A program made the position numbers and the translations under genes. A DNA stretch of 64,000 nucleotides from Hybos culiciformis. Lineage: Eukaryota; Arthropoda; Insecta; Diptera; Hybotidae. Position 1 is the first letter of the stretch, and each line of letters opens with the position of its first letter. This document shows positions 10,919 to 22,305 of this stretch, in pieces. The notes below the pieces were generated by a model. It searched no databases, was not told the DNA's origin, and worked only from the letters and a program-made list of their open reading frames with translations. The stretch lies in NCBI GenBank assembly GCA_964007475.1, contig OZ023274.1, positions 79,371,303 to 79,435,302 of the forward strand, given 5' to 3'.

Positions 10919-11404
10919 AGTGCTTCACCCTTAAAAAAATTTCAAAATTTCAAATTCTGAATTTCAAATTCCTAATGTATTTTGTTAGTGTAAAATTTCA
11001 AATTTTTTTTTGTTGTTGTGAATTTCAAATACACGCCTCAGAGCGTGTATTTGAAATTCACAACAACAAAAAAAAATTTCAAATTCAAGTTCTGTCATTC
11101 TAATTGTCAAATCAAAAAAAAAAAACATGCCAGATGAAAAAAATTCCGCAAATTTCCTGAGATTTTCTTGTACAATAATTTTTTGTTCATAATTTTTCTC
11201 CGATATAATAAAATCCTCTAAATTTAGGGAAAGAAAATCCTACTCTGGCAGCTTTGTTATTAATATTTGAAATTTATGAAAAAAAAGTGAAAAAAAGTGT
11301 TCACCCGAAAACTTTTTTTTGACATTAAATTACACTAACAAAATACATTAGGAATTTGAAATTCAGAATTTGAAATTTTTAAATTTTTTTAAGGGTGAAG
11401 CACT
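10919..11404. mobile_element. foldback element family A, copy 1
   Basis: The ends AGTGCTTCACCCTTA and TAAGGGTGAAGCACT are inverted repeats of about 75 bp. A second internal palindrome is centred on CGCCTCAGAGCG. ATT flanks both ends as a 3-bp target duplication. Other copies are at 12308-12783 (AAT) and 38915-41195 (ACT). Non-coding. Confidence 0.8.
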
Positions 11405-11740
11405 ATTATATTTTTATTATATTTTTTTAGGTATTTTAATAAATATTGTGTTCTTTGGTTTGCATTAATAATTAATAGAAATAAAACAAAAAGAATAGTA
11501 AACATCCAATGAAATTTATAAAATTAAAATCCAAAATTCTATCAAAGTTATCTATCAATATTATCTGTAAAAAATAATTCCGATGTTTCACATCTATCAA
11601 ACGTCCCGCCGGCTCTTGTATTTTTATTGAACTTTGTATGAAAATTGATAAACTTAAATTTTATTTCAATTTATAAAATATTTATAAAATAAAATATTTA
11701 GTAAATATTAATTTTTTATTATTAACTAATTAATATTTTA

Positions 11741-12265
11741 AGGCTGGTATTCAACTGAAGATAAAGTACAAGATAAATTTTATCTTGAAAAGAAACATTA
11801 TTGAGTGAGATAAAAATTGACACATGACTTTCTGACTTATGTAGTACCTAAACAATTTTATTTTTAATTTTCTTTCATCCATTTTATTTAATTAATTTTA
11901 CCAATTTTATTTTATTTTGTTAAATTAAACTATTATTTTAATTTTAATATTTTTTACGAATTTCAGTTTAAAAATTATTTTAGTTTTCTGATTTTAGTTT
12001 GTTTTCTTCAAACAACAAACGTCAAATTCTTACACGACCTAATGTCAAAATTTATCTTGAAAAGAATGTTCAAAACATTCTTTGCAAGATAAATTTTTGA
12101 AATAAAATTTATTTGAGTGAAAAAATGTTCATACAATTTTTACTCAGATAAATTTCCATTTATCTTCAGTTGGGTACCGATAAATTAAATTCACTCAACT
12201 AAAATTTATCTCAGATAAAATTTTATATGAAAAAGTTGATTTTATCTCCAGTTGAATACCGGCCT
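11741..12265. mobile_element. foldback element family F, copy 1
   Basis: The 525-bp element has ends AGGCTGGTATTCAACTGAAG and, reversed, AGGCCGGTATTCAACTGGAG. TTA flanks both sides, and the matching J3 unit (about 13585) shows the empty site with a single TTA. PIF/Harbinger-type duplication, no transposase. It is the uninterrupted reference for F2 at 31179-36352. Confidence 0.85.
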
Positions 12266-12307
12266 TTATAGTTCAAATAAAATTTAGATTTTCATACTAA
12301 TTTCAAT

Positions 12308-12783
12308 AGTGCTTCACCCTTAAAAAAATTTAAAAATTTCAAATTCTGAATTTCAAATTCCTAATGTATTTTGTTAGTGTAAAATTTCAAATTTTTTTTT
12401 GTTGTTGTGAATTTCAAATACACGCCTATTTGAAATTAACAACAACAAAATAAATTTTGAAATTCAAATTCTGTCATTCTAATTGTCAAATAAAAAAAAA
12501 AAGACATGCCAGATGAAAAAAATTCCGCAAATTTCCTGAGATTTTTTTTTTACAATAATTTTTTGTTCATAATTTTTCCTCGATATAATAAAATTCTCTA
12601 AGTTTAGGGAAAGAAAATCCGTCTCTGGCAGCTTTGTTATTAATATTTGAAATTTATGAAAAAAAGTGAAAAAAAGTGTTCACCCGAAAAATTTTTTTTG
12701 ACATTAAATTACACTAACAAAATACATTAGGAATTTGAAATTCAGAATTTGAAATTTTTAAATTTTTTTAAGGGTGAAGCACT
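12308..12783. mobile_element. foldback element family A, copy 2
   Basis: Same ends and internal palindrome as the copy at 10919-11404. AAT flanks both sides, and the J3 unit at about 13620 shows the empty site with one AAT, which fixes the ends exactly. Confidence 0.85.
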
Positions 12784-13225
12784 AATGTTAATAAAAATCT
12801 TGTATAATTTTGTCAGTATTATTTTGCCAATATAAAGGCGCTATTCGGTACCAAGGCAAGTCAAGTCATCTGCCGGCGTTAGATATTTCGATACTTTGCC
12901 ATTTTGGCTACGATATTTGTTTTTTTTGTGTTGTAAACAACAAAAACAAAAAATTAAAATTTATAAGTAAATTAACGATACCTGTTAATTTTTTTAAAGT
13001 TTAAATAATGAGTCGACGCCGTCGCATTTTATATGATTTGATGAAAACTTAAATTTTATTTGATTTTATAAAATATTAATAAAATACTTAGAAAATATTA
13101 TTTTTTTATTATTAACTAATTAATATTTTATATTTCAAATAAAATTTAGATTTTAATACTAATTTCAATGTAAATAAATTTAAATTTTGTATAATTTTGT
13201 CAATATAAAGGCGCTATTCGGTACC

Positions 13226-13270
13226 AAGTCAAGTCAAGTCAAGTCAAGTCAAGTCAAGTCAAGTCAAGTC
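13226..13270. repeat. AAGTC microsatellite, 9 units
   Basis: Nine perfect AAGTC units in J2, against two at the same place in J1 (about 12856) and J3 (about 13697). A local pentamer expansion. Confidence 0.9.
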
Positions 13271-13815
13271 GTCTGCCGGCGTTAGATATTTCGATACTTT
13301 GCCACGGCTGACAATTGTTTTTTTTTTGTGTTGCAAAAACAACAAAAACAAAAAATTAAAATTTATAAGTATATTAACGATACCTGTTAATTTTTTTTAA
13401 GTTTTCTTTTCTGTACAAAATAATTCCGATGTTTCACATCTATCAAACGTCCCGTCGGCTCTTGTATTTTTATTGAACGTTGTATGAAAATTGATAAACT
13501 TAAATTTTATTTCAATTTATAAAATATTTATAAAATTAAATATTTAGTAAATATTAATTTTTTATTATTAACTAATTAATATTTTATAGTTCAAATAAAA
13601 TTTAGATTTTCATACTAATTTCAATGTTAATAAAAATCTTGTATAATTTTGTCAGTATTATTTCGCCAATATGAAGGCGCTATTCGGTACCAAGGCAAGT
13701 CAAGTCGTCTGCCGGCGTTAAATATTTCGATACTTTGCCATTTTGGCTTATGATATTTCTTTTTTTTTGTGTTGCAAAAACAACAAAAACAAAAAAGTTA
13801 AATTTATAAGTATTC

Positions 13816-14293
13816 CAGGGTTACCAACCTTCTCAAATCTTTCCCCCTAACAAAATAAAATTTCCCCCTAAAAAACCCCTAAATTTTTTTTTTTTTTATA
13901 TAACAGCTACATCCATCACAAAATTTTTAATTTCTAGGTATGTATTTTACATGTCAAACATTTTCTATGGAACATGTGTCAAGACATACTTAACCCAAAC
14001 CCATCTATCCATACCTTCCTGTGTATGGTCAACGTATAGCCATGGGATTTCGAATAGTTGCTTGAATTAAAATATATATATAACGCACATCGTAAATTAT
14101 ATGGCTTAATAAAATTATTTATTTATAATAATAAGGTATTTTATGAAATGCAATTAAGAATAAGAATATTACAAATATTACATTAAGCAAAACCCCTAAA
14201 AAAACCCCCGAAACAAATTACCCCCTAAAAATCCCCCTGTCAGAAAAAAAAACCCCTAAATCTAGGGGGAAAACCCCTAAGTTGGTAACCCTG
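13816..14293. mobile_element. hAT-type MITE, 8-bp TSD
   Basis: AAGTATTC flanks both sides (13808-13815 and 14294-14301). The ends CAGGGTTACCAAC and GTTGGTAACCCTG are inverted repeats, the CAGGG start typical of hAT. The interior repeats CCCCTAAA-like tracts at both ends. Non-coding. Confidence 0.85.
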
Positions 14294-14301
14294 AAGTATT
14301 C

Positions 14302-15299
14302 ACTTGTTTAAATCTCCAAATAGCGACTCCTATGGCGAAAAAAGGCACATACTTATGGGTGAAAACAAATGTAAACAAAAGAGTCATACTTAGTTAAATA
14401 TTCAAATAGTGCCCCAATGGCGAAAGCACATACTTATGGGTGAAAAAAATTTAAATAAATGGGTTGTCAAAACAGTCAATATTAACGATACCTGTTAATT
14501 TTTTTAAAGTTTAAATAATGAGTCGACGCCGTCGCATTTTATATGATTTGATAAAATGTAAACAGTCCCTTTCGCGGCAAATAAACAGTCCCTCTCGCGG
14601 CAAATAGTAATAGTTTTTTATTGAACGTTGTATGAAAATTGATAAACTTAGAGTCACAATTTCTAAATTGAGGACGTAATTTTCTGCATTCTGTATAATG
14701 TGCTAAAATCAACTACTTATAAAATAATATTTGGCTGACTGAAATCAAAAACTTATAATAATACGTGACCGACCGAATTTTCTTACCCATTTTTGCCGCT
14801 TTTTTCTTTTCTATACAATTTTAGTTTTTGAATTCACCTACAAATTTAGTTTGTTATGGGAAATTTAAAATTTCCCTTTGCAGAGTTTTAAGAAGTAAAA
14901 TTGAATTTGTGAACGGCTTTAGGACAAAATTATTTCATTTTTTTAAATAACAGCAGTAAAATCGTGTCGTTTACAAATTAAAAAATCTGTAATATTAAAT
15001 CCGATTTCAATTTTTTCAATAATCACTAATAAGTGAACAGACTCTTAGTTTTAGCTTTTTGAATTTTCGATGTCAAAAAAGATCTTCGAAATTCGAAAAA
15101 ACAGTCTAAAATTGCTCCTTAAAAAAGGTTTCTTTAAATGAAAAAAATGCAAAATTAGAGAAAACTGGGAAAAGTAGAAAAAAGTTTCTTTTTAAATTAA
15201 TAAAATTTTGAATTGATAAAAAATGAAAATTACTTATATGTACGCTAAGGAACTACGTTCCAAACTGGTGTCCCATGACAGCTCTTTTGTTTTTTTTTT
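14302..15299. other. repeat-derived AT-rich stretch without a gene
   Basis: The first 160 bp hold an imperfect duplicate (about 88-bp period) built around GGCACATACTTATGGGTGAA. CCCTTTCGCGGCAAATA-type sequence at about 14565-14610 recurs near 42226. AAGGAACTACGTTCC at about 15246 recurs near 42414. No gene seen. Confidence 0.45.
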
Positions 15300-15645
15300 T
15301 CAAAATAGGTAGCTCGGGTGAAATAAAGATTACCTGTCCAAAAAAAGGAAGGAAGTGAGGGCGGCAGTAAGGGCTGAAGAGAGGTCGGTAGGGAGGCCGG
15401 AAGTGAGGGCGTAAGTGAGGGCTGAAGTGAGGGCGGAAGTGAGGGCGGAAGTCAGGGCGGAAGTGAGGGCGGAAGTGAGGGCGGAAGATAGGGCGGAAGT
15501 GAGAGCGGAAGTTAGGGCGGATGTGTGGGCGGAAGTGAGAGTGGAAGTGAGGGTGGATGTAAGGGCGGAAGTGAGGGTGGAATTACCTGACCAAAAATTT
15601 TGGATAGGGAGCTATGGTTAGGGTCTTCCCTGCTTAAAATATGCA
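15300..15645. repeat. 12-bp minisatellite grown inside a dispersed repeat
   Basis: From about 15353 to 15585 the unit GGGCGGAAGTGA repeats about 19 times with point changes. It is bounded on both sides by ATTACCTG and parts of the repeat seen at 10481-10670. The open frame through it (Ala-Glu-Val-Arg repeats) is a by-product of a unit length divisible by three. Confidence 0.8.
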
Positions 15646-15887
15646 AAAAAAACACACGAAGCAGACGTAGGAACTGCCGAAAGAAGTTAATACTTAAAGC
15701 TTTAAACTATGAAATAACAGTGGCTACAAATGATGGGCTGCTCAGTACAAAATGTAAATTAAAATAAAAATTAGTCCATCAGTCCAAATGCAGCCCATTA
15801 TTTGTAGCCATTGTTATTTCATAGTTTAAAGCTTAAGTATAAACTTCTTTCGGCAGTTCCTATGACTGCTTCGTGTGTGTTTTTTTA
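15644..15887. repeat. palindrome / foldback element
   Basis: Arms of about 95 bp starting AAAAAACACACGAAGCAG mirror each other around a loop of about 55 bp. Several mismatches separate the arms. No clear target duplication was found. Non-coding. Confidence 0.65.
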
Positions 15888-16004
15888 ATTTCTTTCCCAC
15901 ATTAAAGGTAGAACGGTACGCACTTTTAGTTTTTATTTTTAAACTTTAGATAGATGATTGTTGTATGATAGTGGATCTGGTGAAATGACAAATTTATTAA
16001 GAGG

Positions 16005-16235
16005 CAAAACTATAATCGCGTTACGAACACTTCTTTGTTGAGTTATGAGTGCAAGTTGTTAACTAGGTTGGTCAGAAATATTTTAAGAAAAGGTAAATGT
16101 TATTTCTATTTGGACCGATCCGCAAATAGTTATTAGTTGGTTGCAAAAACATCCGTGGTGAACTGTTTTAGTCAATAGGGTTTTTATAAGGAATGGAGAT
16201 ATTTCCCTAAAAAAAATCCGGCCGTTATAGTATTG
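16005..16235 (+). pseudogene. BEL/Pao RNase H relic
   Basis: Translating in two frames gives YECKLLTRLVRNIL, then DPQIVISWLQKHPW and LVNRV. This is the order and wording of the Pao-type RNase H region, compare TDSTIALAWL in the element at 50791-57687. A frameshift and stops are present and nothing else of the element is recognisable nearby. Short, old fragment. Confidence 0.5.
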
Positions 16236-16710
16236 TTTGAATCAATCAATTTTGTTCAATGCGCGTGATTTTTAAGAACAATGAATTTAGACTATAGTTG
16301 CCGATAAATCGTTTGTGTACTATGATTTTCTATTAATATAATTTTATTTATGCTATTGATGTTTGTGGATAAATGTTAAAGAATGTTTTTCATTTCGATT
16401 GGATTTATTTAGAAATGAAAAAATAAAAAATATTCTTATATATAATGATCTTAAGTTATTTAATGAATTGACAAATGATTTAAAAAATGAAAATAACATC
16501 AATACATTTAAAACAAATTATTCTATATATTAAAACAATTGATTAATTATTTAACAGAAATATTATAGTAGTTAATTTTACTTAATAAATTTAAAGTTGC
16601 TGGAAATTTAGAAAAGGCTTCCAAATTTCCAATCAAGTTACCAAAAAGTAATATCTTCATTAAAAATTATAATTATAATGTACTTGACTTGAACTTTTAT
16701 TTAGGTGTTT

Positions 16711-16850
16711 GTCGGCCGTCGTGGTGTAGTGGTATTACACTTATCCTACGGCGTGTTCGGTCGTGGGTTTGATTCCCACGTCGGACTGGAATTTGTGTCA
16801 ATTTTTCAAATTGTTCACCTGAATTAAGTGTTTCTGTTATTTAAAAAAAA
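16711..16850 (+). mobile_element. tRNA-derived SINE
   Basis: The head carries a pol III A box (TGGTGTAGTGG) and B box (GGTTTGATTCC) at tRNA-like spacing, with a good D stem (GTGT/ACAC) and a T stem. The acceptor and anticodon stems do not pair, so it is not a working tRNA. About 60 bp of unrelated body follow, ending in an A-run, which is SINE layout. Only one copy is seen in this window. Confidence 0.55.
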
Positions 16851-16859
16851 AGATAGAAA

Positions 16860-17020
16860 ATCTAAGAATTACGATCTAACGTAAAAATCTTATGAAAATC
16901 CAATTCTCAAATTCTATTTTTATTAAACTAAATGTATGAAACATTTATAATTTTATTCGAATGGAAAAGAGAATATGATTATTGTTATATCGTTCGATCG
17001 TAATTCATAATAACTCCTCA
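16860..17020. repeat. relic of the 19610-19786 MITE family
   Basis: The right edge ATCGTAATTCATAATAACTC matches the right end of the 19610-19786 element. The left edge holds GAATTACGATCTAACG as a degraded inverted partner. It abuts the MITE at 17027. Confidence 0.45.
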
Positions 17021-17026
17021 GTATTA

Positions 17027-17244
17027 CCATAGATTAAGAATACAGAAAGATGGGAAGCTTCATACAACATTTTTTCAGCCTTTTTTGGTATTTTTATGTG
17101 AATGTTTAGTAAAACTACATAAAATTCTTTTCATATATTGATAATTATCACGTATTTTATTTTGTTTTACTAACACATTCACATAAAAATACCAAAAATA
17201 ATGTTGTATGAAGCTAGCAATCTTTCTGTATTCTTAATATATGG
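17027..17244. mobile_element. MITE, copy 2 of 2 (partner at 1537-1754)
   Basis: Same palindromic layout and nearly the same sequence as 1537-1754. CCATAGATTAAG on the left and its mirror on the right are each flanked by TA. Confidence 0.75.
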
Positions 17245-17246
17245 TA

Positions 17247-17777
17247 TTACTTAGGACAAAATTCTGAATCTTCTATATTTTGTTTTAGATTTAGAATTAA
17301 CCACCAAAAAGTTAAATATGTCATTCATGTCATTCATATACTCAGATTCTGATTTTTGTGGGTCGAATTTGAAAAAGGGTACATGAACAGAAAAAATAAA
17401 ACATTGATTATGATTACGTACATAAATTTATTTTTTCCTAATTAAAACATTTTTGTTTCAAGTTCAAAAGTTATTTTATAAATATTGAATATATTCTTTT
17501 ACAATTTTTTTTGTTTATGTTTATTATTTTAATTTATTATTTATATCCATAGTATGCGAAATGTATTTTTTTTTTAAAAATTTAAAAACTAGAATATCTA
17601 GTGCATAATAAAAAATTAATATTAGGTATATTAAACTAATCCATTTTATTTTCATCTCTGAACTATTTTGTTTTTAAGATATTTTTATTAAAATAATTAA
17701 GACATTTTTAATAATTTTAAAAAAATTATTATAATTTATAAATTCTAACATTTAAAAATGAATAAAATAAATATTGT
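17247..17777. other. AT-rich spacer
   Basis: No gene, RNA gene or clear repeat seen. Confidence 0.4.
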
Positions 17778-18289
17778 TAAAGCCCGGGTGTCGTTTAAAC
17801 AGAATTAAGCAACAGAATCAGCGACAGAAAAATTTATTCTGCTACTGAAATTCTGATCAGAATCTCATGATATTGCTGCCTTTAAACAGAAACATTATAT
17901 AAAATTTCGTTATTTTTTACGAAATCAACAATTGAGCCGTTTATTTTGAAAGTGGTTTAAGTCCATTTGTTTTTGTATTGAGATATATAAGGGTTTGTGT
18001 TTGAATTGATTTAAAAATATTGGTAACTGGTATTAAGTCGCTTTCATGTTTTTATGACCTTAAACATGTTAGATTATAAAATGTAATACCTTTTATAAAC
18101 ATTATTTGCAAAAGAAGCTATTTTTGAGAGGTTAAAATGGACTTAAACCACTTTCAAAATCAGTAAAATTACTTTTTTGTTTTTAAAAGTGCATAAGTCC
18201 ACTTTGTGTTATTTGTTTAATATTATTATAATTTAATTTTTCTTTTTAATTAAGTTTATACCTATAACTACAATATATATATTTGTTTA

Positions 18290-18700
18290 GTGATTCTTCT
18301 AATCTTTAAATAATTCTTTTTTAAGGTAATTTCTTGAAATTATTATTATAAAATTAAATAGTAGTAGAAATTTTGAATATTTTATTTTTGATGTATGAAG
18401 AGTAGTTAGATGAATGTATTAACTCTATTTTTAATAAAACGAACAGCTTCATAAATAGATTTTTATTTATTTAAATCGAAAAAATGTAATTTTTAAACAC
18501 ATTTTTTTCGGTTTAAATAAATAAAAATCTGTATCTAGTTATAAAGCTGTTCGTTTTCTTAAAAATAGAGTTAATACATTCATCTACATAAATCAAAAAT
18601 AAAATATTTAAAATGTCTACTACTATTTCATTTTTTCAAAATAATAATTTCAAGAAATTATCTTAAAAAAGAATTATTTAAAGATTAGAAGAATCACAAA
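18290..18700. repeat. internal palindrome of element L
   Basis: Arms of about 185 bp mirror each other: TGATTCTTCTAATCTTTAAA on the left, its complement on the right. AACGAACAGCTT / AAGCTGTTCGTT lie near the loop. Confidence 0.65.
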
Positions 18701-18799
18701 TATGATTATGATATATATTAATTCATTTATTACAAAATTAAAATAACATTCATTTAAATAATTAAAATAATTAAATTATTTTATATTATTCTTTCTCCT

Positions 18800-19108
18800 C
18801 ATTTACACTCTGTGTGATGTATAGGAGGAATATACATTAATAACTCTATCATGTCCTTGTACTTAAGAGTTGAAATGGGGCGTACATTATTATATAAAGG
18901 TGTTAATTTGATATTATTAAAGTTTCTTAGTCTTCCCCGACGAGGTAATAAATTATGAACTCTGTATCCACGTCCATAGATGTTTTATAGAACATTTTAT
19001 AGGGTTCAATTTTTAAAAATCGCATCCAACATATTTTTAACCAATTTATATATAGGTTCATCACGAGCGTTTTTTAATTTTTTATAAATCGGTTCTTCCA
19101 GAGGTTTA
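18800..19108 (-). pseudogene. remnant of a transposon-type protein
   Basis: Two adjoining frames read PLEEPIYKKLKNARDEPIYK, then after stops GRGYRVHNLLPRRGRLRN and KYKDMIELLMYIPPIHH. The last segment is the kind of C-terminal LLxxIPPxxH ending that I associate with transposon-linked insect proteins. I cannot name the family. It lies inside element L and may be a relic of its own or a related transposase. Confidence 0.35.
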
Positions 19109-19609
19109 GTTGAAAAGATATAACAAAGTGGACTTAAACCACTATCAAAATTATTTTTTTTCCGTTTTGTTAACTAGCTAATTTTCAAGTGTCAAAATCA
19201 AAGCGATTTTAATGATATTAGACTAAAATTGTTTATAAATAAAAAGAATATATAGGATTGTGTTTATTGTTATCATTAACTTTTTTTTTTTTGGAAAATG
19301 GACTTAAACAACTTTTCAAAATAAACGGCTCAATTTTCTCCTCAAAAAAAAATTAATAAATTCAATTGACATTCTGGCAACAGAAACAGAAAATAACCTC
19401 GTTTGAGGTTATTCATATTCTGTGGACAGAATCAATTTTTCTGTCGCTAAATTCTGTTGCAAAATTCTGTCGCAGAATTAATTCTATTCAAGTGTATGTG
19501 ATTCTGTTTCTGTTGCTAAATTCTGTTTTAACGACATCCCGGCTTAAACATGTAATAAGTTTTAATCTTGCTGACTTCAATGTTTTGTATTCATGATTAC
19601 AATTGGATA

Positions 19610-19786
19610 TCTGGGGGGTCATTATTATGAATTACATCGAACATAAAAATCAAATTAAAATCAAATTCTCTTTTGCATTTGAATGAAATTTGAATTTTAC
19701 ATTCTTTGAGTTTCATCAAAAAAGAATTTGAGAATAGGATTTTCCTAAGATTTTACCTTTAATCGTAATTCATAATAACCCTCCTG
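19610..19786. mobile_element. short TIR MITE
   Basis: The left end GGGGGTCATTATTATGAATT and the right end, reversed, GAGGGTTATTATGAATTACG are inverted repeats. The flanks (GGATATCT and TGATACCT) could be a mutated 8-bp duplication. Similar ends occur at 17000, 6506 and 42050. Confidence 0.6.
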
Positions 19787-19789
19787 ATA

Positions 19790-21650
19790 CCTCAAAAAAA
19801 ATTTTAAATCAAATTTGATTTTTATTAAAAAAAAAGTTAGTTTTTAGCTAGTTTTTTGCCTATATAATTGGATTATATTGTAAAATGGTATTTTTCTAAG
19901 TATAATATGAAACTTATATTAATTAGTTTATAGTAGAGTAGAAGATAAAGAAATATTTAATCCTTTTAAAAACAAATAAAAAATAAAAATTTATAATTAT
20001 CATCATATAATTGAAGTAATTTAATTGTGTTAAAGATAATTGATGTCTTTTTCGATCTTCAGGGTGGTTTGTTAAAAAATCAAACAAAATATTCCAATAA
20101 ATTAATTTACAACTGAATTAATTTATTTACATTTACATCATAAAATTTTCAATCAAATAATACATAAATCGTATTTATATTTCCCAAAATTATAAAATAA
20201 CGTTGATGAAAATCTTGCATTTACAATTGAAATATTTTTCTGCATGATTATTTTGTTTGTTATCAATTGTTTCATGCAATTTCTTTACTATGAAAAATAA
20301 CTGCTGTCGGATAATACATTTTGTATCACATATTACCCAGACGAATAATTGCATACAACTATTAGCTCGATTTTATAGTATTGTAATTATTATTTGAATT
20401 TATAATTATTTTTTTAATGGCAAACAAACTGTGTGAATTTATTCCTATGTTTAAATTTATGAATGCTTTCACAAATTCTATCAAGAAGAGTTAATTTTTT
20501 TCATAGAAAAAAAAGTTGAATGAGCTCCATCGTTATAAAAATCATAAGAATTGTATGTACAAAAGAATTTAAATTAAATAACAGAAATTATAATTTAAAA
20601 GTGACCTATTTTTTTTTTCTTACTAACATGTTATTAGTGTTAGTGAAAATTCGGAATATTAATTGCAATTTATTGTAAGATTTATATCAATTTTTAAAAA
20701 CAAAAAGCGATTTTAATTTTTTTCCTTTTTTTTATAACGCCTTTCAAATCAATTTAAAATGTTTCGTTGTGCGATTTTTCAATTAAATGAACAGTTTATT
20801 CAATATCAAGAGAAGCGCGAGTATTATCGTGCGATTTGTTTAATTTATTTTGCTAGCGCATTTGCTAGTTACTATTAATTTTGAAATTCTGCTTCCCTTT
20901 TGACAAATTGATTCCCATTTAATCGGTCACTTTTATTTTGTGTAAATACTCGATAAATCAGTTCTATTTATTTTAAGTTCTTTTAAAAATACCTATAGAA
21001 AAATTGAAGATTGATTTGTAAAATAAAATTAAAATAAAAGAAATTAATTTATTTATTAATTGCAATTAATTATAAGACTATTATAAGACTATTATAAGAT
21101 ATTTTTTTAAAATAATATAAATTCAAAATCAATGGTAATATGTTATATATCAACATTTTAAAATAAAATTAGTATTAAATCTCTTAAAGAAATTACTGTA
21201 AAATCTCTAAAATTTATTTTTTCTTAATATTGTGTTCATTTTGGAGGCTCAAGAATCTTAAATAACTTATAGTGATTTTACAAAAATGTGTAAACATTTT
21301 CTACAGAAAATAAAATTGCTTTGTAATAAAACAATATCGAATTAAGTGCGAATAATACATTATATTTTAATATATTCAAATATTATTTCTTTGTTAATAT
21401 TCTTAAAAATAATTAAATCAGATTTTAAAATCGGTATTATCGATGATTAAAAATAAAAAGGTTGTCTCAATTGTACATAAACAAATTATCTGAATAAAGT
21501 AATTCAATTATAATGAGTAATATTTTTTTATTACCAGAATATCCATAACGAAAGGATATTAAAATAATTATTTTCAGTAAAGAGAAATCTTAATTTTCTG
21601 ATTATAATACAAAATGTATTAAATATTTTTGTTTATAACTTGTATCGTGT
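19790..21650. other. 1.9 kb AT-rich intergenic DNA
   Basis: No open frame with recognisable similarity, no RNA gene and no clear repeat could be seen on either strand. Confidence 0.4.
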
Positions 21651-21654
21651 TTAT

Positions 21655-22043
21655 AACTTGAATGTATCGTTGTCCGGCGACGCAAACCTCGCAAGTCTTA
21701 CTTTTACAAAACATGTTTTTTTTTACATTTTCCTGTCATTTTTGTTGATCTGCGTCGACCTACATTCATAAAAACTCTCGAAATATTTTTTACGATCGAA
21801 AAGAAAAAACTCATTAATTTACGAGGAGAGCTTTTGTAACCGAACCTTAAACATTTTTGATAATGTACTAATATGCGTAAGAAGTTGCAGATTTTATTCA
21901 ATTCATATCTTTTCGAAATTGGTTAATCGTAAGCAATTTTCTGCTAATTATAATAATACGAAAAACTTTTTTATTTGGGTCTCCTGTAAAACTTTCAAAA
22001 TCAGACATACGACGTTTGCGTCGCCGACCGACGGTATACATTT
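21655..22043. mobile_element. possible TIR element downstream of Mob4
   Basis: TGTATCGTTGTCCGGCGACGC at the left is mirrored at the right (GCGTCGCCGACCGACGG then TATACA). These GC-rich ends stand out in AT-rich DNA. The interior is non-coding. No clear target duplication. Confidence 0.5.
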
Positions 22044-22305
22044 CGTTTACTAAATTTTTAAGATTTTATTTTTAAATTTATAACGATTTATATTATTATT
22101 TTAATCGAGCTATATTATTTTATTTTTTAAATACATAAAATACAATATTGGTTTGTAATATTTTTTAAATTGCATTTTTTTTTTTGTTATAATATTTTGT
22201 TTATATTTTTAATGTGGAATTTAAAAAAAACTGTTGTTTTTGTTATATTTTGATAAATATATGATTTTGGTAAATATATATAATATTGTTGTCATATTTG
22301 ATCAA

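Larger units (their letters stand above)
11568..14600. repeat. three tandem repeat units (J1-J3), each loaded with transposons
   Basis: The opening CCGATGTTTCACATCTATC recurs at about 11580 and 13428. The segment with GGCGCTATTCGGTACCAAG recurs at about 12836, 13210 and 13675. GAGTCGACGCCGTCGCATTT recurs at about 13008 and 14519. Without insertions the unit is about 0.4 kb. J1 holds F1 and A2, and J3 holds a hAT MITE. The other units show the empty sites and so confirm the target duplications. Non-coding; a related stretch lies at about 42180-42480. Confidence 0.7.
17934..19331. mobile_element. TIR element L nested in K
   Basis: The ends GAGCCGTTTATTTTGAAAG and their mirror continue into GTGGTTTAAGTCCATTTT on both sides. 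The outer six bases are the same as in the Rpp25-intron element (GAGCCG). AATT on both sides is the best candidate for a duplication. It contains a large internal palindrome (18290-18700) and a decayed protein remnant (18800-19108). Confidence 0.6.
17781..19544. mobile_element. TIR element K, TAA target duplication, with nested element L
   Basis: The ends AGCCCGGGTGTCG and, reversed, AGCCGGGATGTCG continue as AACAGAATT-AGCAACAGAA on both sides. TAA flanks both ends (17778-17780 and 19545-19547). The arms are rich in CAGAAT/ATTCTG units. The middle is filled by element L (17934-19331). Confidence 0.7.

Noticed and set aside
15415..15621. Open frame with Ala-Glu-Val-Arg repeats
   Set aside because: A 12-bp minisatellite keeps all frames open; there is no independent sign of coding.
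16711..16800. tRNA gene
   Set aside because: The A and B boxes fit, but the acceptor and anticodon stems do not pair, and a SINE-like body follows.
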